This document shows positions 10,148-20,777 of a stretch of 64,000 nucleotides of DNA, piece after piece. The position numbers were made by a program, and so were the translations under genes. Location: assembly GCA_900291925.1 (NCBI GenBank), contig UWYS01000012.1, positions 1-64,000 on the forward strand, given 5' to 3'. Under the pieces are notes generated by a model. The model did no database searches and was not told where the DNA came from. It saw only the letters and a program-made list of their open reading frames with translations. This DNA comes from Thecaphora thlaspeos. Its lineage: Eukaryota > Basidiomycota > Ustilaginomycetes > Urocystidales > Glomosporiaceae. Within the stretch, counting starts at the first letter, position 1, and every line of letters begins with the position of its first letter.

Positions 10148-10766
10148 TCAGGGCCGCCGGCAGGGGGCATGGCCGCAGCTTGCGCGTTCCCTGACAGTTT
10201 TGCCGCTCTACCCAACCCCCCTCTGCGCTTCCACTTCTCTCAACCTATCAGACGAAGAGTTGAGGGACGCCAAAAGATTGCTTCAATCAGCGGGATGCGG
10301 GCACAGAAGATTGCGAAAAGAGGGGCCAAGGCCAAGGTTGAAAGGCCGCATCGATGGGATAGACATACAGCTGGCGTCAAAGCGCCTAGAGCGGCTCGAT
10401 GCTTGAAGCGAGAAGGCTCGGCGGGTACGTGCGAGCAGACAAGGGAAGGCGGGCAGGGAAATAGCGAAAGACTTGCGGAACGAAGCCGTCGGCGCCAGTG
10501 CTCTGTGGCAGCCGTCTGGAGACAGCATGCGGGTCGGGATGATCGTGACCCAGGGCAGCCGATCAGGGCTCGATGGAGCCGACCTACCAGTGCTTTCAGA
10601 AGCGGACAGGTCGGGGTATCCAAACTAATCGTGGTTTGACCTCATCTCCATCGGCTCAGGCGGCAGCATTGAGGTTGGGAGCGGACGGCAATCAACCCCC
10701 TACACCTTCGTATCGTCAGCGCCCTCTCGATGGGAGGACGGGTTCGACAGAGTACGGGCAGGCGAC
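10135..10766 (+). repeat. Subtelomeric direct repeat, copy 2
   Basis: Second copy of the sequence at 8649-9281. Its left end cuts the carrier gene. Its right end coincides with the stop codon of the PPR gene (TAG on the minus strand, 10766-10768). The two copies bracket about 850 bp with the carrier fragment, which fits a local segmental duplication or recombination event. Confidence 0.85.
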
Positions 10767-13087
10767 TATCGTCCGCTGCCCCCGGCCGCCTTCGGCGCTT
10801 TGGGCCACCAGACCTCCTCCTCGATGCCGAGCTCCCTGCACAGCCTACGGCCGGGGTAGAGCTTTGCCTCGGTCATCTCTTCCAACGCCCACTTCCACCG
10901 TTTGTCGTGCACGCTGTGGCACTTGCGGATCAGGCCCTCGTAGCTCTTGCGGCTCGGTCGCAGACCATTGAGCTTGGCCTGTTCCATGAAGCCGAATGCG
11001 TCTTCATACGACGCCTGCGTGAGGCAGAGCAGGATCATACGTTCGTACGTCAGCACCGTGGGTTGGAGCGAGAGGGCGTTGAGGTCGCCAATCAGACGCG
11101 CGCCAAGATCGCGATCCCGCGCATCGATGCAGCCCGAGAAGAGGTGGTGGAACGTCTCGAGGTTTGGTCGCACCCGCAGTGCGGGCGTCGTCGCGGCAGG
11201 CCCCTGACACTGCTGATAGAGCGAGATCGCGACGTCCATCTTGCCGTTCCAGACCGCCGCGGCGATGAGGGCGTTGACGGCGGAAACGTCGACGCCAAAG
11301 GCCTCGTTGCTGCCAATGTCGAGGAGCGACGCGATCGCGTCGCCCAGCAGCGCCGGGTGACGGTGGCAGGCGTGCGTGAGCCACGAGGTGGTAGAGGCGG
11401 TGAGCGGGTGGCCGCATCGTCGCATCAGCGAGAGCGTCTTGATCGCCCCTTCGAGCTGTAGGTTGAGGCACTGCACCTCGAACAGCGGAGCCAAATGCCA
11501 TTCTTGCAGAACGCTTCCGGCCTCGCCGCCGGGCCGCCGTCCGCCTTTGACAGTCTGGCCACCGCCCTGGAGGAGCCAGTCGAAGCCTGGGTAGATGCGG
11601 CGTAGGACCAGGACGCAGAACGAGACGCTGCCGTGCTTCGAGGCGACGTTGAGCGTGTCGATCAGCAGACCCTCTTCCGGCACCAGAAGACCGTCGACGA
11701 CGGCCTTTTGCCACGCCAGCTCGATGCCCGGCATGTAGCCGCCAAGCGTGCAGGCCCGCAGGATTTGCATCCACAGGCTCGGCGCAAGACGGCGCGAGAC
11801 AATGGTGGTGTGGCGGCTAGATGCGTCATCTACTTGCGCTCGCCCTTGCGGATTCGACGCAGCCGCCGCCGCCGGTCCCGCCACCAATCCGCCGCGTTCG
11901 GCCTGATTGGCCAGCTCGACGGCGAGGCGACACTCTCGCACGTGGATGCAGAGGGCTATCGCGTGAAGGAGAGCCTCGTGCTCGAGCACGACGCCATTGC
12001 CGAGGCAGGTTGCCAGCAGTACCAGGCCCATTTCGGCGTTGTGCGAGGCCTTGGCCGACAGGAGGAGGTGCGAGTAGGTGGCCGAGGTCCAGTTGCGCGT
12101 GAGCTCGCTGCTGAGGGGTGAGGGGAGGAGCGGCTCGTCGACCCGCTGGCGGTCTTCGCCCGTGGCAAAGAAGAACGCCTTGGCGGCCTCGAGGCTCTTG
12201 ACGCGCGAGCCCTTGACAGACTCGGGCGCTGCTCTCGTTTGCGGCTGCGCGCCCTTCTCAACTCGGTGCTGCTGCTGCTGCGCGTGCCTCTGCGAGGGGA
12301 GGCTGCTGATCTGCTGGAGCAGCTGGTCGATGACATCTGCGTCTCCGATCAATACGGCTGCCTTTAGGACGTGGTTGAGCGTTTCGACGGTGGGGCGGAC
12401 GCCGGACCTTTCCATGTCGAGGAGAACGGCCTTTGCTTCGTCGAGGAGGGCGTGGCTCGAGAAGCACCGGAGCAGGAGATGGTAGACGCCGCGCATCTGT
12501 TCGGCCGGAAGCGACGCGGGCGCTGACGATGACGAAGGCCGCTGCGCGACGTGGGCGGATATGTTGGCGCAGGCGTGGAGGGCGCGGACGACGTGGTCCT
12601 TGTCTACGGCGGTGGCGAGGTCGGCGTAGAAGTCCTTGAGGATCGGGTCGCTGGTCGAGTTGCGGAGAGCCACGAGTTCCTCCGCGGGAGATGACGACAT
12701 GGGTGGGGGAGTGCTCTGCTGCTGACGCGGTTCACCTGTTCGGCGGCCCTTTGCGGTGGGTTGCTTGCGCTTGGCATGGCCAAAGAGGGGGGCGGCGTGC
12801 GGATTGGGACGGAAAGATGCTCGCGAGGTGGGAAAGATGCGGCCGTCGTCGTGGTCGTTCTTGTTGCTGTCGCGTCGGTCCGACGTAGGCTGGCCATCAG
12901 ACCTCTCTCGAGACTGGCCTGTGAGCTTTGCGGCCTGAGAGGGAGTGGCAGCGGGAGGAGGACAGGATGGCGGCGGTGCTGCTGCTGCTGATAGGGCCGA
13001 CGAAGAGGCTGTGCGGCTCTGCAGGAGAACGAAGTTGTGCGACAGGGTTGTCTGGAGCAAGCGACGGCGCGCCGAGTTGGCCAGCAT
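10766..13087 (-). CDS. Pentatricopeptide repeat protein, probably mitochondrial
   Basis: 773 residues, one exon. The frame is open to 13369, but the ATG at 13085-13087 is chosen because it starts a typical mitochondrial presequence (MLANSARRRLLQTTLSHNF, basic and Ser-rich, no acids). Residues about 30-160 are low-complexity Pro/Ser/Ala. From about 210 on there are repeated helical pairs of the PPR type, for example GVYHLLLRCFSSHALLDEAK followed by VLLDMERSGVRPTVETLNHV, and YERMILLCLTQASYEDAFGF near the C-terminus. Such proteins bind organellar RNA in processing, stability or translation; the target cannot be read from sequence. The C-terminus (WWPKAPKAAGGSGR) runs up to the subtelomeric repeat boundary, so its last residues could have been remodelled. 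Not assigned to a named orthologue. Confidence 0.8.
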   Translation of the reverse strand: MLANSARRRLLQTTLSHNFVLLQSRTASSSALSAAAAPPPSCPPPAATPSQAAKLTGQSRERSDGQPTSDRRDSNKNDHDDGRIFPTSRASFRPNPHAAPLFGHAKRKQPTAKGRRTGEPRQQQSTPPPMSSSPAEELVALRNSTSDPILKDFYADLATAVDKDHVVRALHACANISAHVAQRPSSSSAPASLPAEQMRGVYHLLLRCFSSHALLDEAKAVLLDMERSGVRPTVETLNHVLKAAVLIGDADVIDQLLQQISSLPSQRHAQQQQHRVEKGAQPQTRAAPESVKGSRVKSLEAAKAFFFATGEDRQRVDEPLLPSPLSSELTRNWTSATYSHLLLSAKASHNAEMGLVLLATCLGNGVVLEHEALLHAIALCIHVRECRLAVELANQAERGGLVAGPAAAAASNPQGRAQVDDASSRHTTIVSRRLAPSLWMQILRACTLGGYMPGIELAWQKAVVDGLLVPEEGLLIDTLNVASKHGSVSFCVLVLRRIYPGFDWLLQGGGQTVKGGRRPGGEAGSVLQEWHLAPLFEVQCLNLQLEGAIKTLSLMRRCGHPLTASTTSWLTHACHRHPALLGDAIASLLDIGSNEAFGVDVSAVNALIAAAVWNGKMDVAISLYQQCQGPAATTPALRVRPNLETFHHLFSGCIDARDRDLGARLIGDLNALSLQPTVLTYERMILLCLTQASYEDAFGFMEQAKLNGLRPSRKSYEGLIRKCHSVHDKRWKWALEEMTEAKLYPGRRLCRELGIEEEVWWPKAPKAAGGSGR

Positions 13088-15273
13088 GGTAGCAGGGGCG
13101 GTGGCGGCGATGGCGATGGCGGCGGGCGGTGAGAGCGGTGTTGGCGAGCAAAGGAGCAGAGTGACAGGGAAGCAGAGCGGCAAGGCGGTGGTGGAAAAGA
13201 AGGAAAAAAAAGGGCGGCGCACCCGCGCACGCTCCACCGCGCAGACCTCGCCAAAACAGCGCAACAAGGCCGACTCCCGAGGTTCGCCCGCGTCGCCCTG
13301 CGTCGAAAACGTCGAGACTCCTCTCCTCTCTTCCCTCTCTTCCTGCTTGTGTTCCTTTGCTTCGCCCACCTTTTTTCGGCCATCTCCGTGGTCAAGCGCG
13401 GCGTTTTCTCTCCGGAAGCATCACAGTCCTTACCAGCTCATCTCGCCTCCGCTCACCCACAAGCAGCCCCTAGTACAGCACACCTTGTGACGGAATGCGG
13501 AAGCCCCAATCTTCTTCAGGTTGTCACGATTGTGCCAGCACTGCCTGGGGTTCTACGCCCGCGCTTTTACCAAGCACAGCCTTCCTTCGGAACTTTACGT
13601 CGCCTCTGTTCCGCCTTTGCCTCGGCCGGACCAATGTCTCCCAGCATCAGTGGCGGGCGTGCCGATACTGCCTAGACAAAAAGCAGCAGAGTCAGTTATG
13701 AACCTAAAAACAGGTCCCACCTCTCAAGCCTCTCAGCGACTAGCCCCACAAACCCGACATCAGCATCGATCGTCGGGCTACCGCGACAGTGGCATACGTT
13801 GATGGCTGTCCTACTCGGCAAATCGGGCCGCCACGAGATCGGAACGGGACAGACCACTTCGACCATGGCTCCATGGTCATTCTGGCTGCGTCGAGTTCAC
13901 CGAGCACCGATTAGGCGTGGTTTGCGCGGCGAGGTCTTGAGTGGGATGCGTCTAACGATGAGGTGCAGGTGGCGCCGACGCCCTCTTAGTCCCTCTCTTT
14001 TTGGACCCACTGAATACCGCAGTTGCTCGCCACGCCACGTGACGCTTCGATTACCTCGCCACCTAATAGGAGCCACGTCACCACCTACGTGCGACACCGG
14101 CAACGGACGACTCGCAGCAAGGTCATTCTAAGCCTGTCCATTGTCGTCGGGCCCGCCGTTGTTTCGACTGGACACGACATGGACTGACCATCCCACACCT
14201 CCGTTAACATTTTATTCGGACCGACAAATAACAGGGTTCAACCTTGAGAACCTCGTGTCCTACTGCTTGCCAGCGAGCCGGGCTAGCTAGTGATGTGGGG
14301 CCGAGGAGACTGAGAGGCGGAGAGGTAGCTGACTACTGGCACGGCGCTGCACCTCCCACCTGCGCCGCTGCACATGATCTCGAGTCGGGGTTGAAAGGAA
14401 AACTAAATCGAAGGCACCTGTTGAGGGATAACGCGGCAGCTGCGCAGCAACCACCAGCCCCCAGTCGATGCTTTTATCCGTTTTTAAATCTTCTCTATCC
14501 TCTGTTCGCACCTTTCTTCGACAAGGCAGGATATCGTTTTCAGTACCAGGTCTACAGAGCAGACAGTGTCCCCAAGCCTATTCACAAGCTTGACAGCGGC
14601 CACGTACCAACGCCCACTCAGGCTTTCCATCTTTATTTTGTTTTGTTTTATTTATTTATTTGCATGCTTGCTGGGTCAAAGTCTGGCGTTGGGAGACCCC
14701 GGACCCTGGAGCATCGACGGCCATTGTGTAAGAATACGGCAAAGACTATGGCAAGAGCGAGAGGATAGGGGTCAAGAGGCAAGGCAACTGGCTGGTGGCA
14801 AGCACCCCCGCTCTTCATTTCCGCCCATCTCTAGCCCAGTCTACCGACATCGGCACACCGCCGTTCCGCAGAGGAAGAAAGCCGGGCGGCTTCGTAGCAC
14901 TGGGGGCGCTATCACATCAAGCTAAGCCTGCTTGCTCCTGCTTTGCTTTGTCCTCGACGCGGCTAATAAGCACGCTGTTGGGCTGCAACATGGGCGAATG
15001 ATCGTCGTCCTTGTCCATTCTGCTCTCTTTCCCTGCCTCCCCATCTCGGTCTCTGCCTCCGCTTCCACTTCCTGCCACTGGCACCTGTACTCAGCGAGTT
15101 AGCTAAGCAAGCCGCGACTGACCGACCGACCGACGGCCGATCATTGCGGATCCTTCAAGCTCCAATTCGCGACACTCGCCCTTTCCCCTCGCCCTCCCTC
15201 AGCTCTCTCCTGCTCTCTTCTCGGCCTCGATACCAAAAAAAAAAAAAAAAAGGGATCGGCACGAAGGGCGGAA
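13088..15273. other. Intergenic between PPR and bZIP-like genes
   Basis: A long 2.2 kb divergent interval. It has an AT-richer patch (TTTATTTTGTTTTGTTTTATTTATTTATTT, about 14632-14661) and an A17 run at 15235-15251, just before the ATG at 15274. Open frames lack domains or splice structure. It presumably holds both promoters. Confidence 0.5.
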
Positions 15274-16875
15274 ATGACTCCGGGCCGTCTATTCGGACTC
15301 CCTCCGCACGCCGTCATCGAGCGGCGACGCCACCAGAACAAGCTGGCTCAGCGCCGTCTGCGCGCGAAGCGCAAGCTACAGCTGCAACAGCTAGACGCCG
15401 CCCGCGCAGCAGCGCTGGCGGCCGCCTATCAGCACGACTGCAACGCCGCTTGGCAGTACCACGCTTCGTCGTCGTTGCCCCCTGCTGCCGCAGCTGCTGC
15501 CAATGCCGGCGCGGATCCTGCGCATCGCCACCACCAACATCGACACTACTCGCAGCAGTTCCAGCACCAGCTTCAACCCCGCTGTCAGGAGGTGGCCTAC
15601 CGTCCTCCCGGCTGGACTCGCCAGTCGTTGCCGATGACGATGCCACCGTCCGGTCAGCAGCCCTTCTCTAGCGATGGCGGTGCAATGTTCGACGTCGCCG
15701 ATCCTCACATGACGACTGGCGTTGCAGCAGCACCGTGGAGAGAGTTCGATGCGACGCGCCGCGACAGCCAGGGCAGCAGCAACATCAGCGACGGCTTCCA
15801 CGGAAGCCTCGGCTCGCCGTACGTCGACCGGCACGCGGGCTATTCCGCCTACCTGTCCTCTGGCTTCACTTCGACGTGGACGCATGCGGCGTCCGTAGCG
15901 CCAGCTCAGCAACCCTCGGCGAGTATGTGCAAGCAGGAAACTGAGGTAGACGCCGTGCCTTCCGGCCCAGTACAGGCGCCCTCTGCGAGCTTCACCGATC
16001 AGGTCTCTAGCACTCACTACCACCACCGCCTTCATCGCCGCTATCATCACTGGCACCAGCAAGAACTGCAGCAGAACGACGATGACGACCGCAAGCCAGA
16101 AATGGGTCGATGGACGCCTCGACAGACTGTCGTGCCGGCGCAGTCGTCCTTTGGACCATCGCCGGCATCGTCCGGTCGACCGTGCTCCGAGACGTCGGGC
16201 AGCGGCGATTCGACGTCGCAGATGGACGAGGGACCGCTGTTTGGGATGGAGCTGCGCCTACCTTTGCTCTCGTCGCGTCCCCATACGCGCTCTGAGGACG
16301 AGGGCTCATCGACCGGCAAAGGCAGGGACAAGATCAGCGTAGTGGATGCGCTGGAGTCGCGCGCCGAGGATGCCGAGTACTGTGCACAGGCTTTTCCGAC
16401 ACTGCTTGGACCTCCGAGGCAGCCGCAGCCGCAGCCGCAGCATCAGTCGCAACACGACCGAGGCTCTGCGACTCTGGAGGCTCCCTTGGCACTAGCCACC
16501 GTCGGCGCGTTGTCAGGAGCTCGTCTGAGCGGTGACCCGTCGGAAGGTACCGGTCATTCTCTCATGCCGTCTAGGCTGGACAAGCTCTGGAGCTTGACAC
16601 CTGCATCCCCTTTGACGCCGACGGCAATGCCTGGACAGGGATGGCATTGGACGACGACTTGGACATCATCGCTCCCTCCGCCTGCGAGGCGCGCTTCAGA
16701 CAACTCGACGTACCGCGCCTCTCTTCTGGGTTGGACGATGGAGGGGGAGTACGGCACGGCGGCGACCGCCATGAACCGTGCGCCTCCGTCTGCGCCATCG
16801 ACCGCCGTCGCCGGACAGCCGCAGCAGCGGCCGCAGTGGGAGCCAGTCTCTTTTTTCCCTTGCGAAACGGGATAG
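15274..16875 (+). CDS. bZIP-like transcription factor
   Basis: 533 residues. Residues 17-40 read RRRHQNKLAQRRLRAKRKLQ..., a bZIP basic region with the Asn22-x7-Arg30 signature and a Leu at Asn+18, where the first zipper leucine belongs. The following heptads are alanine-rich (DAARAAALAAAY), so the leucine zipper is very short. The remainder is low-complexity His/Gln/Ser/Pro/Ala with many HH and QP tracts, as in fungal activation regions. The basic region is at the very N-terminus, so an upstream exon cannot be excluded. From about 16575 another frame contains an acidic stretch (MALDDDLDIIAPSACEARFR) that looks more protein-like than the annotated C-terminus, so the 3' end is uncertain. Target genes unknown. 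Confidence 0.6.
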   Translation: MTPGRLFGLPPHAVIERRRHQNKLAQRRLRAKRKLQLQQLDAARAAALAAAYQHDCNAAWQYHASSSLPPAAAAAANAGADPAHRHHQHRHYSQQFQHQLQPRCQEVAYRPPGWTRQSLPMTMPPSGQQPFSSDGGAMFDVADPHMTTGVAAAPWREFDATRRDSQGSSNISDGFHGSLGSPYVDRHAGYSAYLSSGFTSTWTHAASVAPAQQPSASMCKQETEVDAVPSGPVQAPSASFTDQVSSTHYHHRLHRRYHHWHQQELQQNDDDDRKPEMGRWTPRQTVVPAQSSFGPSPASSGRPCSETSGSGDSTSQMDEGPLFGMELRLPLLSSRPHTRSEDEGSSTGKGRDKISVVDALESRAEDAEYCAQAFPTLLGPPRQPQPQPQHQSQHDRGSATLEAPLALATVGALSGARLSGDPSEGTGHSLMPSRLDKLWSLTPASPLTPTAMPGQGWHWTTTWTSSLPPPARRASDNSTYRASLLGWTMEGEYGTAATAMNRAPPSAPSTAVAGQPQQRPQWEPVSFFPCETG

Positions 16876-17036
16876 GCCGGTTTTGGGACGAGCCACGAGA
16901 CGCCGGCCAGCGCGCACGCCCACAGCGGCGGGGCCGGCGTAGCTGGTTGGCCCTCTCTGTGCTCTTCGCTCTACTGCGCTGTGGCAGAGGGTAGCATCGA
17001 TACGAGTCGGCCCGACCCATGTGCCTCACAGGCGCG

Positions 17037-17081
<45 letters not shown>

Positions 17082-17900
17082 CACGGCCTATATATGTCTT
17101 TGTTTCGAGCTTTGGTGCTCTGTCGTGGCTGAAGATTGATGGTGCTTCTCTGTCGCTCTATGTTCTCTCGTTCTGTCAGATGTTGTGGGTAGGTGCAGAT
17201 AGGTAGCGAGCATGGAGTGCTGAGGAGCGGTCGCGCTAATGCATGAGAAGCGCCGAAAGAGGCTGGACATGTCAATTGCAGAGTGATGCAGAATGGCAAA
17301 GGTGCGGCGTGTGGCGGTAGGATGGAGGGGGCGAGGGCCACGAGCGGGCGAAGGGAGACGTGGGCGACGTGGGGTGGGGCGTGTTTTGAAAAGTGCAAGG
17401 AAGGGTGCGGCGAGCGGGCGCGTGTTGGTCTTTTTCCAGTAGGAATTTGGCGTCGGCTGGCCTGGGCGGGCGGCTGGCTCTTGCAGGCGCACGCGCAGCC
17501 TTCTCAACACGCAAACCCTTGCTCGTCCTCATCTTCGTCCTCGTCCTCGTCCGCGTCCGCTTCCAACCACCACCATCAATGACACACCGACACGCAACGC
17601 AACGCAGCGCTCCCCATCCCGGTCCAAGGCCAACGTCAAAACGTACCGACGCCTCAAGCCACAGCAAGACACCGGCCATCTTCGATTTGCACCACACCCG
17701 AGCGCAGCGCCGCTCCACCTGACGACCAAAGCTTTCTCCGCAGACACACCTCTGCACCAGCGACAGCGACACACGCCTCCACACGACACGGCACGGCACG
17801 GCACAGCACGACTCGAAACGACAACACACTGCACGGCACGACTCCACACCACACATCTGCATCCAGCTCAACGACACACCACACGCAACCCAACCTCACC
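16876..17900. other. Intergenic, with microsatellite and NudE promoter
   Basis: Contains the (AC)n(AT)n microsatellite near 17040-17080 and, closer to NudE, CCACC/ACGG-rich leader sequence with a GGCAC tandem at about 17786-17812. No gene supported. Confidence 0.5.
17037..17081. repeat. (AC)n(AT)n microsatellite
   Basis: About ten AC units run directly into about twelve AT units, ending before CACGGCC. It lies 160 bp past the stop of the bZIP-like ORF, where a 3' end or terminator would be expected. Confidence 0.95.
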
Positions 17901-20224
17901 ATGCCGGACGACGAAGCAACACCGTAAGCACCCGGCCTCTCATGCGCCTCGAGCTTCCTCCGCCACACCGAGAGGGTAAAGTGCATGACTCACGCTCTCA
18001 CTTCTCCCTTCCGCCGCCCATCCGCCACCTCAGCAACTTCGACTCTCCAGAGCAAGAGATCAAGCACTGGAAGTCCAAGGTCGCCGACATGCAGGACGCC
18101 CTGCAAGAGGCGCAGAGCTCCCTCACCGACTTTATGGAGTCCAGCAAGGATCTAGAGGCAGAAATGGAAAAGGAGATCTCCGCCTCCAACAAGACCATCA
18201 GCGGCCTCCAGCGCACCAACGAGTCGCTCAAGGACAGCGTCGAGGACTGGAAGGTGCGTGCGAGCGCGAGCGGGTCGCCCTGCCGCAAGAGATGGACGGT
18301 GCTCCGCCGATGCGCAGAAGCAGCTGAACACGCCCTCTTGCGCTTCTCTCCTTTCCTCACCTCCGCATCGCGCAGTCCAAGTATCAAAAGGCGCTGGCAG
18401 AGCACAGCAGCATGATGAACAGCGTCACGCGTGAGCTCAATACGCTCCGCGAGTCACACAATCTCTACAAGGCCAAGCTCCGCGACATGGAGATGGACAA
18501 CGACGAGCTAGAGAATGCAGAGAGGTGCGCAGATAGCCGTGAAGCCGTTACGGCGTACGCCGTTCTGCTTGCTGACCCTCCGTCTCGCCGTCTTTCACCG
18601 CACGCATCCTCACTGCAGGATGATCGCCTCGTCGCTCGCCGACATGGAGAGCCGCTACAACAAGACCATCGAGCGGACGGCCCTGCTGGAAGAGGAGCTC
18701 GTGCAAAAGTCGGCGCTCCAGGACGAAAACCAGCGGCTAAAGGACGAGCTCAGAGGTGCGTGGCCGGCACATTTCCTCCTGAAAGAAGATCTTCTGGACA
18801 CTGCCTCTCTGCACGGCAGCGCGATCGACAGGCTGACATCGATCGTTCCCCCTCCCTCTTTGTGCTTTGCACCCGCCTGCCTTGCCGCCGCCGCCTTCCA
18901 CCCAGACCTCAGCGAAGAGGTGGCCATCCTCCGCGACTACTCGGTGCGCAGCCGGACGACTTCTCGCACCGACACAATACCCGAGGACATCAACGTCCGG
19001 CTCTCGCCCACTGAGGCAGGCACCGCAGCGGAAGCGGGACCCTCGTCGCTGAGACGCCGTGAGAGGCCGGTCTCGTACACCGCCGACCGGCCCTCTTCTC
19101 GCCAGGCCATCGCGTCGCCGAGCACGGGGCGGACCAACTTTTCGCAGCGCGTCGCGGGGATTCAGGCGCACGCCCGGCGCGGGAGCCGCGACGTCCGCGA
19201 TCTGGTCGCGACGCCGACGGCGCTCGGCGAGAGTCCGGACAGCATGGTGCGGTCCAAATCGTCGCGTGTGCTCGCTCCGGGCGGGCGCGATGTGGTCGGG
19301 ACGGCGGGCTCGCCGATCGGACGCAGCTTGTTCCGCGACACTGTGCGAGGTCTGCCGCGCACGCCTACGTCCAAGACGTCGTCGTCGCTGTCGTCCGGTG
19401 CCAACTCGATGGCGATGATGCAGATGATGGTGGCCAAGATGAAGACATTGGAGGGGCGCATCATCAGCGCGCGCAACCTGTCGGCCGTCTCGGCGGTGGA
19501 GAGCTCGATCCCGCGACCCAGCTCTCGGATGGGCTCGGTGGGACCTGGCGGCGGAGGGGTGGGCGGCGGAGGAGGCTACTCTTCACCCACGCTCTCGCAG
19601 TCGACACGCCGAGGGGCGCCTCGCCCGAGCCTGGAGAATCGGAGCAACATTGTCAGTTCGATCCCGCTGCCCACGAGCGGTCTCTCACGGTCCACGACGA
19701 CACGTCGACCGACGTCGCGCATGTCGGAGCGCGGTACACCGCCTCTGCCCAACGTCGGCCTGCCGCGGAGCGCGACGCCGAGTTCGCAGCTCTCGACGCC
19801 GTACGGCGGAGGAAGCAGCAGCAGCCGTGGACCATCGCCGCTCGAGTACCTGGACCACGATCCGGCGCTTTCGCTTCCTCACAATGCGCGACTCGGTCTG
19901 TCGACAGCGGCCATGGCAAGACGACGCAGTTCCATATCCACCAACGCCATCGCTGTCGGTGGGACACCAGCCAAGGTGCGAGGTGGATCGGCACTACCCG
20001 TGATGGGCAGCACGCCTACGGTCCGGAGAGACACGGGGGTGAGGGCATCATCGATCCACCAGAGACCACCTTCGAGACAGTTTGCAGTCAGACCAACGAC
20101 AGATGTCGGTCCACCGACGGCATGGAAGATTTCCGCCCGACGCTCGCGCAGCGGTAGCATGGTCGGTGCCAAGACGACGACGGCCACGTCCAACGCGACA
20201 GCTACGGCTGTTCGCGATTTATAG
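17901..20224 (+). CDS. NDE1: NudE/NDEL dynein regulator
   Basis: Five exons: 17901-17923, 18034-18253, 18376-18524, 18619-18755 and 18906-20224; all introns are GT-AG and the model gives 615 residues. The N-terminal half is one long coiled coil: EIKHWKSKVADMQDALQEA, then NDELENAER, MIASSLADMESRYNKTIER, ALLEEELVQKSALQDENQRL and KDELRDLSEEVAILRDY. The order NDxLExxxR ... SLxDxExRxNxxIERxALLExEL ... QRLKDELRDL is diagnostic for NudE (Aspergillus NudE, Neurospora RO-11, animal NDE1/NDEL1). NudE binds Lis1 and dynein and helps load dynein for nuclear migration and spindle positioning. The C-terminal 400 residues are disordered Ser/Arg/Gly/Thr-rich with many SP and TP sites, as in other fungal NudE proteins. 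The first exon encodes only MPDDEATP. Confidence 0.92.
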
Positions 20225-20777
20225 CGACGTCGAAAACCTCGCGCACAAGGGAGCGTCGGGTCGGTTTCTGCGCGGTTGCTTTCGTTTTTTTTTGGGTCGT
20301 TGTTGTATTTCTACCCACTTTACCGCCCTACACTCCTTCGCTCGTTCGGAAGGTGGGTTTTTTTTTTTTTTTTTTTTTTTTTTGTCTTTTACGTACGATT
20401 GTCGTCTTACCCCCGGCCGACGGTGTAGGCGGTGATAATATGTACCACCAACAGTTTACGATATGTTCGTCCAAGCGCGGGAGGCGGGCTTAGAGGAAGG
20501 GGGGGGGGCGGGAACGCGATGCACCCAATTCGTCGACAGGTTTCCCTCGCCTTTATGGTAATTCTAGGTCGTCAAGACGTTCAAAGGAGTGTCTTGGTAC
20601 AGGTACCATCTCGCCGGAGACGGGCCTGGCCTCGGACAGAGTCGGTGACGGGACATGGATCATGCTATTTCGCCATCTCGATTCGATTCGAGACGGCACG
20701 AAACTTTTCAGGATATATCTACAAATCTTCCACCTCGCCTCCCCCAGGCGGGGGGGGGGAGAGGGGTGTATGCACTT
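20225..20777. other. Convergent intergenic region
   Basis: Shared 3' space of NudE (+) and Scp160 (-). It holds a T-run of about 28 (20356-20383), a G-run near 20500 and another near 20750. No gene. Confidence 0.6.

Noticed and set aside
9431..10639. 402 aa plus-strand ORF
   Set aside because: Antisense to the carrier fragment and reads through repeat copy 2; no homology recognised.
8649..10766. LTR retrotransposon made of the two 630 bp repeats
   Set aside because: No TG/CA termini, no primer-binding site and no pol or gag coding; the insert is a carrier fragment.
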